Source: Flavobacteriaceae bacterium (GTDB taxonomy: Bacteria > Bacteroidota > Bacteroidia > Flavobacteriales > Flavobacteriaceae). From it: a stretch of 64,000 nt of DNA. The position numbers and the translations under genes are program-made. The notes under the pieces were generated by a model that searched no databases, was not told the origin of the DNA, and saw only the letters and a program-made list of their open reading frames with translations. Position 1 is the first letter of the stretch; each line of letters begins with the position of its first letter. Positions 25,721-36,637 of this stretch are shown here, one piece after another. Location: the NCBI GenBank assembly GCA_028280265.1, contig JANQMD010000025.1, forward strand, positions 28,940-92,939, written 5' to 3'.

Positions 25721-28000
25721 ATGAGTGATTCTAGGAAAAGAAGAGAAGCTTTGCTGTATCATGCAAAGCCAAAACCAGGGAAAATAGAGGTAGTTCCTAC
25801 GAAGAAATACGCAACACAGCATGACTTATCACTAGCATATTCACCAGGTGTAGCCGAGCCATGTTTAGAAATAGCAAAAGACAAAAACAACATATATAAG
25901 TACACAGCAAAAAGTAATTTGGTTGCTGTGATATCAAATGGTACAGCTGTTTTAGGGCTGGGAGATATTGGACCTGAGGCTTCCAAACCCGTCATGGAAG
26001 GAAAGGGCTTACTCTTTAAAATTTTTGCAGACATTGATGTTTTCGATATAGAAGTTGATGCAAAAGACGTAGACAAGTTTGTAGAAACTGTCAAAGCAAT
26101 TTCACCAACCTTTGGAGGAATCAACTTAGAAGATATCAAGGCACCTGAAGCTTTCGAAATCGAAAGAAGACTCAAGGAAGAATTAGACATTCCTGTGATG
26201 CACGACGATCAGCATGGAACTGCCATCATTTCTGCCGCCGCTTTAAAGAATGCCATAGAAATTACTCAGAAAGACATTTCTAAAGTTAAAATTGTCGTAA
26301 ACGGAGCGGGTGCAGCTGCTATTTCTTGTACTCGTTTGTACATGAGATTGGGAGCGAAACGAGAGAACATTGTCATGTGCGATAGCAAAGGTGTGATAAG
26401 AAAAGACCGAGATAATTTGACTCCTCAAAAAGCAGAATTTGCTACTGACAGAGATTTGAACTCGTTAGAAGAAGCCATGCAAAACTCGGATGTTTTCATT
26501 GGATTATCAACTGGAAATGTGGTAACACCAGAAATGTTACTATCCATGGCAAAAGACCCTATCGTTTTTGCTATGGCAAATCCAGAGCCAGAAATCTCTT
26601 ATGATTTGGCATGCAACACCAGAGATGATATTATCATGGCTACAGGAAGATCTGACCATCCAAATCAGGTGAACAATGTACTAGGGTTTCCTTTTATTTT
26701 TAGAGGAGCACTGGATGTCCGCGCGACGAAGATCAATGAAGAAATGAAGATGGCTGCAGTACATGCTTTAGCGGATTTAGCTAAAAAATCAGTCCCTGAA
26801 CAGGTGAACATTGTCTATGATGAAATTAGTCTGTCTTTTGGGAGAGAATACATCATTCCTAAGCCTTTTGATCCTAGACTCATATATGAAATTCCACCTG
26901 CTATTGCAAAAGCAGCGATTGACTCTGGGGTAGCTCTGGAGCCTATTGATGATTGGGATGAGTACAGTGAGCAATTGATGGATAGATCTGGTAATGGAAG
27001 CAAAGAGATTCGTCTATTGCACAATAGAGCAAAGAGAAATCCAAAAAGTGTTGTCTTTTCTGAAGCAGACCAATTGGATGTATTGAAAGCCGCTCAAAGA
27101 GTTCATGAGGAGAAAATTGGAAAACCGATACTTCTTGGAAGAAGAGAGGTAATCTTGGCTATGAAAGAAGAGTTAGGGTTTACAGCAGAGGTGCCCATTT
27201 TAGATCCCAAAACAGACGAAGAGAAAGAACATAGAGAGCGTTTTGCTGAGAAATATTGGAAGACAAGGCAACGGAAAGGAATTACTTTACATCAGGCAAA
27301 AAAATTGATGCGAGAACGAAATTACTTTGCCGCCATGATGGTCAATGAAGGTGAAGCAGATGCTGTAATTACAGGTTATTCTAGACCTTATCCATTGGTA
27401 GTAAAACCGATTATTGAGTTAATAGGAAAAGCAAAAGGGGTTACGAGAATCGCAGCAACCAATTTAATGCTGACCAATCAAGGCCCAATGTTTTTAGCGG
27501 ATACTACAATCAATATCAATCCAACAGCGAAAGACTTGGCTAAGATTAGTCAGATGACTTATCAAACGGTTAAAATGTTTGGAATGAAACCGAACATTGC
27601 CATGCTTTCATTTTCCAATTTTGGGTCATCTAACTCTGAGAGTTCAAAGAAAATTCAAGATGCAGTGTCCTACATTCATAGGCACTTCCCTCATGTAAAT
27701 ATTGATGGAGAATTACAAGCAGACTTTGCCTTGAACCCAGAAATGTTAGCAAAGGAGTTTCCGTTTTCTAAGCTAAATGGGAAGAGGGTTAATGTTTTAA
27801 TTTTCCCTAATCTTGAGGCAGCAAACATTACATATAAACTTTTAAAGCAAATAGATGGCTCCGAATCTATTGGCCCAATTATACTAGGTTTAAACAAGCC
27901 TGTTCATGTCTTACAATTGGGAGCCAGTGTGGATGAAATAGTAAATATGGCAGCTGTTGCTGTTGTAGATGCTCAACAAAAACAAAAACGAAATAAATAA
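25721..28000 (+). CDS. maeB: NADP-dependent malic enzyme with phosphotransacetylase domain
   Basis: 759 residues, the large MaeB form. Residues about 1-165 are the malic N-terminal domain (SLAYSPGVAEPCLEIAKD, NGTAVLGLGDIGPEASKPVM), then IPVMHDDQHGTAIISAAAL (about 156-174) and an NAD(P) domain (KIVVNGAGAAAISCTRLY). Residues about 430-759 are a phosphotransacetylase-like domain (VVFSEADQLDVLKAAQRV, NEGEADAVITGYSR, MLSFSNFGSSNSE), usually regulatory (acetyl-CoA binding) rather than catalytic. It decarboxylates malate to pyruvate, giving NADPH. Followed by ruvA after 31 bp. Confidence 0.97.
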   Translation: MSDSRKRREALLYHAKPKPGKIEVVPTKKYATQHDLSLAYSPGVAEPCLEIAKDKNNIYKYTAKSNLVAVISNGTAVLGLGDIGPEASKPVMEGKGLLFKIFADIDVFDIEVDAKDVDKFVETVKAISPTFGGINLEDIKAPEAFEIERRLKEELDIPVMHDDQHGTAIISAAALKNAIEITQKDISKVKIVVNGAGAAAISCTRLYMRLGAKRENIVMCDSKGVIRKDRDNLTPQKAEFATDRDLNSLEEAMQNSDVFIGLSTGNVVTPEMLLSMAKDPIVFAMANPEPEISYDLACNTRDDIIMATGRSDHPNQVNNVLGFPFIFRGALDVRATKINEEMKMAAVHALADLAKKSVPEQVNIVYDEISLSFGREYIIPKPFDPRLIYEIPPAIAKAAIDSGVALEPIDDWDEYSEQLMDRSGNGSKEIRLLHNRAKRNPKSVVFSEADQLDVLKAAQRVHEEKIGKPILLGRREVILAMKEELGFTAEVPILDPKTDEEKEHRERFAEKYWKTRQRKGITLHQAKKLMRERNYFAAMMVNEGEADAVITGYSRPYPLVVKPIIELIGKAKGVTRIAATNLMLTNQGPMFLADTTININPTAKDLAKISQMTYQTVKMFGMKPNIAMLSFSNFGSSNSESSKKIQDAVSYIHRHFPHVNIDGELQADFALNPEMLAKEFPFSKLNGKRVNVLIFPNLEAANITYKLLKQIDGSESIGPIILGLNKPVHVLQLGASVDEIVNMAAVAVVDAQQKQKRNK

Positions 28001-28031
28001 TATTCATATTTTAGAAGCCTGATTCAAGGAA

Positions 28032-28613
28032 ATGATTACACAAATTAGGGGGAGACTTATTGAAAAAAATCCAACCTATGTCGTTGTAGATTGCAACGGT
28101 GTTGGTTATTTACTTCATATTTCACTACAAACATATTCCGCTTTGCCCGATGAAGAGGCGGTGAAATTATATGCACACCTATCTATTAGGGAAGACGCTC
28201 ATACTTTGTATGGTTTTTTCAGTAAAACAGAAAGAGAGGTATTTCGATTATTGACCTCAGTTTCTGGAGTGGGTCCGAGTACAGCAAGGACAATGTTGTC
28301 TTCTATGACTTCCGAAGAAATTCAAAATGCAATAGCATCAGAAAATGTAGGTTTAATTCAGTCTGTAAAGGGGATTGGAGCAAAAACAGCCCAAAGAGTG
28401 ATCGTTGATTTAAGAGATAAGATTCTAAAAACCTTTGATATTGATGAAGTTTCTGTTCATCAGAGCAATACGAACAAGGAAGAAGCGTTATCTGCATTAG
28501 AAGTTTTAGGGTTCGCTAGAAAGCAATCGGAAAAAGTGGTCTCTGCAATTTTAAACGATTCCCCAAACGAGACAGTAGAAGTCTTAATAAAAAAGGCACT
28601 AAAGAATTTATAG
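28032..28613 (+). CDS. ruvA: Holliday junction DNA helicase subunit RuvA
   Basis: 193 residues. N-terminal OB fold (MITQIRGRLIEKNPTYVVVDCNGVGYL, first residues), two helix-hairpin-helix motifs (FRLLTSVSGVGPSTARTML and LIQSVKGIGAKTAQRVIVDL) and the C-terminal three-helix domain that contacts RuvB (EEALSALEVLGFARKQSEKV). Binds four-way junctions as a tetramer and recruits RuvB, whose gene is not in the window. sprA follows by 4 bp. Confidence 0.97.
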   Translation: MITQIRGRLIEKNPTYVVVDCNGVGYLLHISLQTYSALPDEEAVKLYAHLSIREDAHTLYGFFSKTEREVFRLLTSVSGVGPSTARTMLSSMTSEEIQNAIASENVGLIQSVKGIGAKTAQRVIVDLRDKILKTFDIDEVSVHQSNTNKEEALSALEVLGFARKQSEKVVSAILNDSPNETVEVLIKKALKNL

Positions 28614-28617
28614 TCAG

Positions 28618-31600
28618 TTGAATAAATCGTATAAATATATTATTTGCTGCTTGTTTTTTGTGTGTACAAATGTACTATGGGCACAAACAAATAAGCAAAA
28701 GAAAGATTCTGTTCCTAAAAAAAAGGACACAGTAAAACTTAAATACAACTTCAAGCACAATCAAGTTGGGAACCTTCTTTTAAAATACCCTTCCAAACTT
28801 GAGGTGATTTATGACAAAGTACTCAAGAAATATGTTTTTGTTGAGAAGGTGGGTGATTATTACATCAAGACTCCCATTTTTATGACTCAAAAAGAATACG
28901 AAAAATACCGTCTTCAAAGAGACATGTTAGAGTACTACAAGAGTAAGATTGCAGCTTTAAACAGTAAAGACAACAAGGCCAAAAAGGATCTACTTCCAAC
29001 CTACTATGTAAATTCAGATTTTTTTGAATCGATTTTTGGGGGTAATCAAATTAAAATTACACCTACAGGGAGTATCAATTTAAAGCTTGGATTTATCTAT
29101 CAAAACACGGATAATCCTCAGCTTTCTGAACAAAACAGAAGCGCATTTACTTTTGATTTTGATCAACAAATCAATGCAGGATTGCAGGCGCAAATAGGAG
29201 AGAGACTCAACTTGTCTGTCCAATACGATACGCAATCTACCTTTGATTTCCAAAACCTCATAAAGATAGAATACTCGCCGACAGAAGACGATATCCTACG
29301 AAGTATTGAAGCTGGGAATGTAAACATGCCGATAAAAAACTCTCTGATCAATGGAGCTCAAAGTTTATTTGGAGTCAAAACAAAACTTCAATTCGGAAAT
29401 ACAAACATTACGGCAGTATTTTCGCAACAAAACTCCGAAAGTAGAACAGTTACGGCTGAGGCGGGAGCCTCTATCCAAGAATTTGAATTAAGAGCAACGG
29501 ATTACGACAATGATCGTCATTTTTTCCTTTCTCAATACTTTAGAGAAAATTTTGCCCGCTCTTTAAGAGAATATCCGCTTATTAGTAGTCCGATAAATAT
29601 TACACGAATAGAAGTTTGGATTACAAATAGAAATGCTACCGTAGATGACTTTAGAAGCATTGTGGCATTTGCAGATATTGGAGAATTGGGGAATTCTAAC
29701 CTTGTAAATTCGGGAGTAACACCCGTTACACCTGTTTCCGTAAATGGAGTAAACATTCCAACGAATGGAGCCAATAGCATTTCTACGGCATTATCTGATC
29801 CACGACTTAGAAATATTACTGACGTAGATGGATATTTAACCTCAACTTTTGGAATGAGTCAGGGAACGGATTACAGCCTACTGCAGAATGCTAGAAAGTT
29901 ACAATCCAATGAATATACCTTAAACCCTCAATTAGGTTTTATCTCATTAAATCGAAGATTGAACGATGGGGAAATTTTAGCAGTTGCTTTTGAGTATACA
30001 GTTGTTGGGGCCTCCAATGGAGAAACTTCTTTTAAAGTGGGAGAGTTTTCTAATGATGGAATCACAGCTCCTAATAACCTTGCAGTAAAGTTATTACGTA
30101 GTGAAATTTTAACAACAAAAAGAACGGTTGCTGGTGTAGAAGAGCCTTTTCCTACATGGAACTTAATGATGAAAAATGTCTATGCATTGGGTGCTTTTCC
30201 ATTGACGCAAGATGGATTTCGATTTGAAGTACAATATCGAGACGATCAAACTGGGATAGCTTCAAACACATTGCAAAACGCTCAATCTACGGATACAAAT
30301 AATAACCCGATTTCTAACAAGCCGTTATTACAGGTCTTAAATTTAGACAGATTAGATCAAACTCAGTTTGCCACACCGGATGGATATTTTGACTATGTTG
30401 AGGGCATCACTGTAAATTCGAAAAACGGATACGTGATTTTTCCAAACCCTGAACCTTTTGGAAATGGATTGGAAACCTCTCTAAATGTTCAAGCCGATAT
30501 TGATTTATTTGTTTTTAATGAGCTGTATTTAGATACCAAAATCAATGTAAAAAATAACAATCAGAACAAAGATAAATTCTTTTTAAAAGGATATTTTAAA
30601 TCACAAAACAGCAATGGAATTCCCATTGGAGCATTTGCACCTCGAGGCTCTGTAACTGTAACAGCAGGAGGGCGACAGCTTGTTGAAGGAATCGATTATG
30701 TTGTGGATTATGATCTGGGAAGAGTACAAATTATAGATCCAGGATTGCAATCTTCTGGAATTCCTATTCAAGTTTCTACAGAAAGCAATGCTGTTTTCAA
30801 TCAGCAGAGAAAAACATTTATGGGTATCGATGTGGAACATCGATTCAATGAAAAATTTATTATTGGGGGAACTGTTTTAAATGTCAATGAAAGACCTCTA
30901 ACACCTAAGATTAATTTTGGTGCAGAGCCAATCAACAATACGATGCTTGGATTGAATATAGACTATTCATCCGAAGTTCCTTTCTTAACAAAGCTTGCAA
31001 ATAAATTGCCTTTTGTTGATACAGACGTACCTTCAAATTTGTCTGTGAGAGCAGATATGGCTTATTTAATACCAGGATCTCCAAGTGGTATTGATGTTAC
31101 AGGTGCTGCAACCGCTTATGTAGATGATTTCGAAGCTTCTCAAATACCTATTAGTCTTTTAACCCCATTACAATGGTATACGGCAAGTACCCCTCTAGGG
31201 TCGGGAGCGAACCTAAATGGAGCAGCAACAGATTTAAGTTATAACTATCAAAGATCTCGATTGGCTTGGTACAATATTGACCCTATTTTTTACGGAGCAG
31301 GAAATACACCCGCAAACATAGATGCCGATGCGCTTTCTAGAGACGAAACAAGACAAATAAATTTCCGCGAGTTATTCCCAAATCAACAGCTAGACGTTAC
31401 GCAGCAAACACTTGTAAGAACGCTGGATTTAGCATACTTCCCAAGTGAGAGAGGACCTTATAACTTCGATACAAACAATGTAGTTGATCCTAGCAATCCA
31501 GTTAGTTTTACAGATCCAGAAAATAGATGGGCAGGAATTATGCGTCCATTGAATACGAATAACTTCGAACAAGCCAATGTTGAGTACATACAGTTTTGGT

Positions 31601-34600
31601 TAATGGATCCGTATCAGAATTATTCCATTACCAATGAAGAGGGGCTCCCTGCTGGTGTAAACCCACGTGACCCAGCAAATCAAGTTGGAGAGTTGTATTT
31701 TAACTTAGGAAATATCTCCGAGGATATTCTAAAGGATAACATTAAAATGTATGAAAATGGACTGCCAGCAGACGGTCTAAAAGTCCTAGGAAACAATGTA
31801 ATTCAATCTAGCAATCCCAACAATCGATGGGGTTTATTCCCAAGCAATCCATCAATTTTATATGCATTTGATGAAAACGATGCCTCGAGAACCAATCAAG
31901 ATATTGGTTTGGATGGTTTAACAGATGAAGAAGAAAGAACTTTCTTCCCTGCTTTGGCAAGTTTAGCAGATCCTGCTTCGGATAACTATCAGTACTACAG
32001 AGGGTCACAACTTGATGCAGCGAATGCATCCATCATCAGCCGATACAAACTGTTCAACAACACGCAGGGAAATTCACCGACTTTAAATCAGTCTCCAGAA
32101 GCGTATCCAATATCTGCGACTACTTATCCTGATGTAGAGGATATCAACAGAGATCAAACGATGAATACCATTGAGAGCTATTATGAATATAAGGTGTCTC
32201 TGAATAGAAATGATTTGATAGTCGGTCAGAATTTTATTGTGGACCAAAAAGACACTCAGGTTACTTTAGAGAACGGTTCTATTCAAACAGCAAGATGGTA
32301 TCAATTTAGAATTCCTATTAAAGGAGGGACACCTATTAATAACATAAGTGACTTTAATAGCATTCGATTTATTCGAATGTTTGTAACGAAATTTAGAATG
32401 CCTGTTGTTCTTCGTTTTGGCGAGCTAGATTTAGTAAGAGGAGACTGGAGACGATATACGAGGACATTAGACCCTACCATAAATCCAGATCAAGCTTTAA
32501 CTCAAACCCAATTAAACAACTTTGAAGTTGGAGTGGTAAATATTGAGCAAAATGAAGGAAGATATGTCTTACCACCAGGAATTGTTCGTGAACGTTTGCA
32601 GGGGAGTACCACTGTACAACAACAAAACGAGCAATCAGTTTCATTGAAGGTAAACAACTTACCACAGAATCAAATTCGAGCGATCTATAAAAATATCAGT
32701 ATTGACCTTCGTCGTTACAAGCAATTAAAAATGTTCATGCACTTGGAGCCTGTGATGGTAGGCGGAGTGAACGATGATGAGATGACAGCCATTATTCGAC
32801 TTGGAACCGATTTGAATGACAACTTCTATCAATTAGAGTTACCCTTAAAAGTATCTCCTAACGGAAGTTTAGCACCTTTAGACGTTTGGCCAGAAGCCAA
32901 TAATTTGGATGCCCTCATGGCTGAGCTAAGTAAGGTAAAGTTGGATAGAGATGTTGCAGGAGTAGCGGTAAATGAATTGTATCCTGGCACTACAAACATT
33001 GGTCAGTTGGCATTGAGAGTAAAGGGGAACCCAACACTGGCTCAGATTAGAACTGTGATGTTAGGATTGAGAAATAACTCTACAATTGATAAAAGTGCTG
33101 AAATTTGGTTCAATGAACTACGTTCTTCTGGATTCGATAATAATGGAGGTTGGGCTGCTGTTGTAAGCGCTGATGCTAATTTTGCTGATGTTGCCAATGT
33201 TTCCATGACGGGTAGAATGCAAACGATTGGTTTCGGAAATGTAGAAGACAGAGTGAGTCAGAGGTCTTTAGATGAAACAAAGCAATACGACGTTTCTACA
33301 AGTGTCAATTTAGGAAAAATGATGCCTAAGAAATGGGGAATTCAACTACCGCTGAATTACAGTATTGGAGAACAATTTATTGATCCAAAATTTGATCCAC
33401 AATACCAAGATGTTCAGTTGAAAGATGTTGAGGCAGCAAATTTACCAGCCAATCTTCCGAGAGGAACAGAAGTGTCTAGAGATTATACCAAAAGACGAAG
33501 CATCGGCTTTGTGAATGTTCGAAAGAACAGAAACCCAGATTCTTCTAAAAAACCAAAGTTTTATGATGTAGAGAACTTATCAGTATCCTATACGTTTAAC
33601 GAAGAGCAACACAGAGATTATAATATTGAAAGAGCAGTAAGGAAGAATGTAATGGCTTCTGCTTCGTATAGCTTCAATTTTAAATCAAAGCCCTTAGAAC
33701 CTTTTAAGAAAACCAAATCCAAACTTTTACAAAGTAAATATTTGAAATTGATCAAGGATATTAATTTCAATCCTGTGCCTTCGACAGTGGCAATCAATTC
33801 TAGCATTAACAGAAGTTTGAATGAGCAAAGGTCTAGAAATCTAGTTTCTGGATTGAGTCCGCAACCTAAACTATCGCAAAGAAGATTTTTATTTGATTGG
33901 GATTACACCATAGGATTTGATTTTACCAAATCGCTATCGATGAACTTTAATGCAACTAATAGTTATATTTATGATACGTTTGGAGGCAATGAAGAATTAG
34001 GGGTTTTCGATAACTTCTTCAACACGGGTAGACCCAATAACTACCATCAGAAATTAAATGCGTCCTATAAAATTCCGATTAATAAAATTCCATACCTGAA
34101 TTTTATCAATGCAGATTATGCGTATACAGCTGATTTTGATTGGAAAACAACTTCTCAAGACCCTCAAATTGTAAGACGTGTAGGAAACTTAATCCAGAAT
34201 GCCAATACACACAACTTTAATGGAAAGTTGAACCTAGCTCGGTTGTATAGGGATGTGAAACTTGAAAAGCTTTTTGTAAAGAGCAATGCTGGAAAGTCGG
34301 CTAATAACTCTGGAAATCCAGGACTCCCAGGAGCCCCTGGAGGCTCAGGCCAAGTTCGTAATCAAGTAAAAAAGAAGAAATCCATTGGTCAAAAAATAGC
34401 AAAAGGATTTTATGATTTACTAACATCAGTGAAAAATGCTGAGATAGGTTATTCCGAAAACAACGGTCAATTGTTACCAGGTTACGAACCTGAAGTAGGG
34501 TTTTTAGGAAGAAATAATTTTGGTGGAGGGCTAGCTCCTTCGTTAGGTTTTGTTTTTGGAAGTCAGGTTGATATTAGAAATCAAGCTTTAATTAACGGCT

Positions 34601-35823
34601 GGCTGGTAGACCCAAGATCAGCAGGACAAGACTATTACGATAAAACATATAGTAGAACTAGCTATAACAAATTGAATTATAGCCTGAAATTAAAACCAAT
34701 AAAAGATTTAACAATAGACCTTACAGGAAATCGAATTAACACAAGAAATTTAACCCAACAGATAGACATAAGACCAGCTTCTGAGTTAGGAATCGTTCTA
34801 AGTCCAGATGACCCAAGAAATCAACATGGTGTTATAGACCCTAGCATTCCTGCTTTTGTAAATGGAAACTTTAGCACAAGTTTCTCTATGTTCGGAACAG
34901 CCTTTAAAGATGGAGATCAATTATTTCAGCAATTGAGAAATAACCGATTGACTATTTCCAGAAGATTAGGTCAACAAGCTGGAATTGATGTAAACAATCC
35001 TGCAAATTTAAATCCAGATGGAACAGTCATTGGCTATAGTGGATCGAGTCAAGATGTTTTATTACCTGCATTCTTATCAGCCTACTCAGGACAAAGCGCA
35101 GGAAATGTGAATTTAGGAATCTTCAGAAATCTTCCAATTCCTAATTGGAATCTTCGCTATACTGGCCTGATGAAATACAAGTGGTTTAAGAGTAATTTTA
35201 GTAGCTTTAGTGTAACTCATGGGTACAAATCCTCTTATACGATTTCAAACTTTACAAGCAACCTTCAGTACGACCCGAATAATTTAACAAAAACGAATAC
35301 TGCGGGGAATTTCGAAACTGAGAATTTAGTAGCGGCTGCTACATTGGTAGACGAATTCAATCCTTTAATTCGTGTTGATATGAAAATGAAAAACTCTTTT
35401 TCTCTGAGAGGTGAAATCAAAAGAGATCGAACATTAACCATGAATTTCAATAACTCTACATTAACCGATATCAGAGGAAAAGAATATGTTTTTGGTTTAG
35501 GATATGTTTTTAAAGATGTGAAAATGAAAACTTCTTTCACAGGCAAAAAACAAACATTAAAAGGAGACATTAATGTCAGAGCAGACATTTCGTTAAGAGA
35601 CAATATTACGCTTATACGTTCCGTAGATACAGACAACAACCAAGTAAGTGGTGGACAGAAATTATTTTCACTAAAATTATCTGCAGATTATAGATTAAGT
35701 AGTAATTTAACAGCGTCGTTTTATTACAATCATCAAACGTCTAGGTATGCGATTTCTACAACATTCCCAAGACAATCAATAAACGCAGGATTCAATTTTA
35801 TCTATAACCTAAATGGAAACTAA
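28618..35823 (+). CDS. sprA: Cell-surface protein SprA, T9SS outer-membrane translocon
   Basis: 2401 residues from a TTG at 28618, 4 bp after ruvA, with a signal peptide (CLFFVCTNVLWAQ). SprA is the very large single-chain beta-barrel through which type IX secretion substrates leave the cell, and it is needed for gliding in Flavobacterium johnsoniae. Length and composition match the family: early lysine-rich linker (KKKDTVKLKYNFKHNQVG), a YEKYRLQRDMLEYYKS helix, many aromatic barrel strands, repeated DFDWxxT-like strands in the last 800 residues, and a collagen-like patch (GNPGLPGAPGGSGQ, about 1900-1913) in a loop. ruvA-sprA-gcvH order is usual in Flavobacteriia. The intact frame implies an active T9SS. 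Confidence 0.97.
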   Translation: MNKSYKYIICCLFFVCTNVLWAQTNKQKKDSVPKKKDTVKLKYNFKHNQVGNLLLKYPSKLEVIYDKVLKKYVFVEKVGDYYIKTPIFMTQKEYEKYRLQRDMLEYYKSKIAALNSKDNKAKKDLLPTYYVNSDFFESIFGGNQIKITPTGSINLKLGFIYQNTDNPQLSEQNRSAFTFDFDQQINAGLQAQIGERLNLSVQYDTQSTFDFQNLIKIEYSPTEDDILRSIEAGNVNMPIKNSLINGAQSLFGVKTKLQFGNTNITAVFSQQNSESRTVTAEAGASIQEFELRATDYDNDRHFFLSQYFRENFARSLREYPLISSPINITRIEVWITNRNATVDDFRSIVAFADIGELGNSNLVNSGVTPVTPVSVNGVNIPTNGANSISTALSDPRLRNITDVDGYLTSTFGMSQGTDYSLLQNARKLQSNEYTLNPQLGFISLNRRLNDGEILAVAFEYTVVGASNGETSFKVGEFSNDGITAPNNLAVKLLRSEILTTKRTVAGVEEPFPTWNLMMKNVYALGAFPLTQDGFRFEVQYRDDQTGIASNTLQNAQSTDTNNNPISNKPLLQVLNLDRLDQTQFATPDGYFDYVEGITVNSKNGYVIFPNPEPFGNGLETSLNVQADIDLFVFNELYLDTKINVKNNNQNKDKFFLKGYFKSQNSNGIPIGAFAPRGSVTVTAGGRQLVEGIDYVVDYDLGRVQIIDPGLQSSGIPIQVSTESNAVFNQQRKTFMGIDVEHRFNEKFIIGGTVLNVNERPLTPKINFGAEPINNTMLGLNIDYSSEVPFLTKLANKLPFVDTDVPSNLSVRADMAYLIPGSPSGIDVTGAATAYVDDFEASQIPISLLTPLQWYTASTPLGSGANLNGAATDLSYNYQRSRLAWYNIDPIFYGAGNTPANIDADALSRDETRQINFRELFPNQQLDVTQQTLVRTLDLAYFPSERGPYNFDTNNVVDPSNPVSFTDPENRWAGIMRPLNTNNFEQANVEYIQFWLMDPYQNYSITNEEGLPAGVNPRDPANQVGELYFNLGNISEDILKDNIKMYENGLPADGLKVLGNNVIQSSNPNNRWGLFPSNPSILYAFDENDASRTNQDIGLDGLTDEEERTFFPALASLADPASDNYQYYRGSQLDAANASIISRYKLFNNTQGNSPTLNQSPEAYPISATTYPDVEDINRDQTMNTIESYYEYKVSLNRNDLIVGQNFIVDQKDTQVTLENGSIQTARWYQFRIPIKGGTPINNISDFNSIRFIRMFVTKFRMPVVLRFGELDLVRGDWRRYTRTLDPTINPDQALTQTQLNNFEVGVVNIEQNEGRYVLPPGIVRERLQGSTTVQQQNEQSVSLKVNNLPQNQIRAIYKNISIDLRRYKQLKMFMHLEPVMVGGVNDDEMTAIIRLGTDLNDNFYQLELPLKVSPNGSLAPLDVWPEANNLDALMAELSKVKLDRDVAGVAVNELYPGTTNIGQLALRVKGNPTLAQIRTVMLGLRNNSTIDKSAEIWFNELRSSGFDNNGGWAAVVSADANFADVANVSMTGRMQTIGFGNVEDRVSQRSLDETKQYDVSTSVNLGKMMPKKWGIQLPLNYSIGEQFIDPKFDPQYQDVQLKDVEAANLPANLPRGTEVSRDYTKRRSIGFVNVRKNRNPDSSKKPKFYDVENLSVSYTFNEEQHRDYNIERAVRKNVMASASYSFNFKSKPLEPFKKTKSKLLQSKYLKLIKDINFNPVPSTVAINSSINRSLNEQRSRNLVSGLSPQPKLSQRRFLFDWDYTIGFDFTKSLSMNFNATNSYIYDTFGGNEELGVFDNFFNTGRPNNYHQKLNASYKIPINKIPYLNFINADYAYTADFDWKTTSQDPQIVRRVGNLIQNANTHNFNGKLNLARLYRDVKLEKLFVKSNAGKSANNSGNPGLPGAPGGSGQVRNQVKKKKSIGQKIAKGFYDLLTSVKNAEIGYSENNGQLLPGYEPEVGFLGRNNFGGGLAPSLGFVFGSQVDIRNQALINGWLVDPRSAGQDYYDKTYSRTSYNKLNYSLKLKPIKDLTIDLTGNRINTRNLTQQIDIRPASELGIVLSPDDPRNQHGVIDPSIPAFVNGNFSTSFSMFGTAFKDGDQLFQQLRNNRLTISRRLGQQAGIDVNNPANLNPDGTVIGYSGSSQDVLLPAFLSAYSGQSAGNVNLGIFRNLPIPNWNLRYTGLMKYKWFKSNFSSFSVTHGYKSSYTISNFTSNLQYDPNNLTKTNTAGNFETENLVAAATLVDEFNPLIRVDMKMKNSFSLRGEIKRDRTLTMNFNNSTLTDIRGKEYVFGLGYVFKDVKMKTSFTGKKQTLKGDINVRADISLRDNITLIRSVDTDNNQVSGGQKLFSLKLSADYRLSSNLTASFYYNHQTSRYAISTTFPRQSINAGFNFIYNLNGN

Positions 35824-35840
35824 ATTAAAATTATTATAAA

Positions 35841-36221
35841 ATGAACATTCCATCAGAATTAAAGTATACAAAAGATCACGAATGGATTAAAATTGATGGT
35901 GATCAAGCCATCATTGGTATTACCGATTTTGCTCAAGGAGAATTAGGAGATATTGTATATGTTGATGTTGATACATTAGATGAAACCTTAGACGCTGAAG
36001 AAGTTTTTGGATCTGTTGAAGCTGTAAAAACAGTATCGGATTTATTTATGCCTCTTTCTGGAGAAGTTGTTGAGTTTAATGAAGCTCTAGAAGACGAACC
36101 TGAGTTGGTAAATAAAGACCCTTATGGAGACGGATGGATGATCAAGATATCTATTTCAGACGCCAGTCAAATTGACGATTTACTAGATGCTGACGCGTAT
36201 AAAGGTCTTATTGCAGGATAG
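35841..36221 (+). CDS. gcvH: Glycine cleavage system H protein
   Basis: 126 residues, normal length. The lipoylated lysine is K63 in [35 protein letters not shown] at the start and [13 protein letters not shown] near the end are canonical. Shuttles the aminomethyl group between GcvP, GcvT and L protein; those genes are not here. The next gene begins inside its last codons. Confidence 0.97.
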   Translation: MNIPSELKYTKDHEWIKIDGDQAIIGITDFAQGELGDIVYVDVDTLDETLDAEEVFGSVEAVKTVSDLFMPLSGEVVEFNEALEDEPELVNKDPYGDGWMIKISISDASQIDDLLDADAYKGLIAG

Positions 36222-36573
36222 AGCAATCTACATTGCTGTTTTTGTCACACTTCTTATTGCCTATTTAAGTTTAGTGAAACTTGAGTTAAAAGTTGCAAAT
36301 GTTACTTTTTCTGACAAGATAGGGCATGGCATAGCTTACTTTACATTAGCAATTTTTTGGTTGCTTAGTTTTGTAAAAAAAAAGAATTTTAAGAGCCTTG
36401 CATGGTACTCAATATTAGGATGTATTATTTACGGCATAATTATTGAAGCTGTACAAGGAACAGTTACATCCTACAGGACAGCTAGTTACTTAGATATAGT
36501 AGCAAACTCCATGGGTGTTTTAGTAGCAGGGATAGCATTTCATCTGTCGAGTGAAAAAAATCGCCTTATTTAG
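36187..36573 (+). CDS. VanZ-like membrane protein
   Basis: 128 residues if it starts at the ATG 36187, overlapping gcvH by 35 nt; a TTG at 36211 would give a shorter overlap and begin [11 protein letters not shown]. About four membrane helices; [21 protein letters not shown] and [27 protein letters not shown] match the VanZ-like family (conserved DK..H..Y and D..AN.xG). Function unknown in Bacteroidota; often found behind gcvH. Confidence 0.85.
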   Translation: MLTRIKVLLQDRAIYIAVFVTLLIAYLSLVKLELKVANVTFSDKIGHGIAYFTLAIFWLLSFVKKKNFKSLAWYSILGCIIYGIIIEAVQGTVTSYRTASYLDIVANSMGVLVAGIAFHLSSEKNRLI

Positions 36574-36581
36574 TGTTAAAC

Positions 36582-36614
36582 TTTGTAAATCAAATAATAA
36601 TTTAGTTAAATTAG
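36582..36614 (+). promoter_or_regulatory. Possible promoter of the first TonB-like gene
   Basis: TTTG (36582-36585), 21 nt, TAAATTAG (36607-36614), one mismatch to TAnnTTTG; 23 bp before the ATG. Confidence 0.45.
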
Positions 36615-36637
36615 CGAACTATTAAAAACTTTCAGAG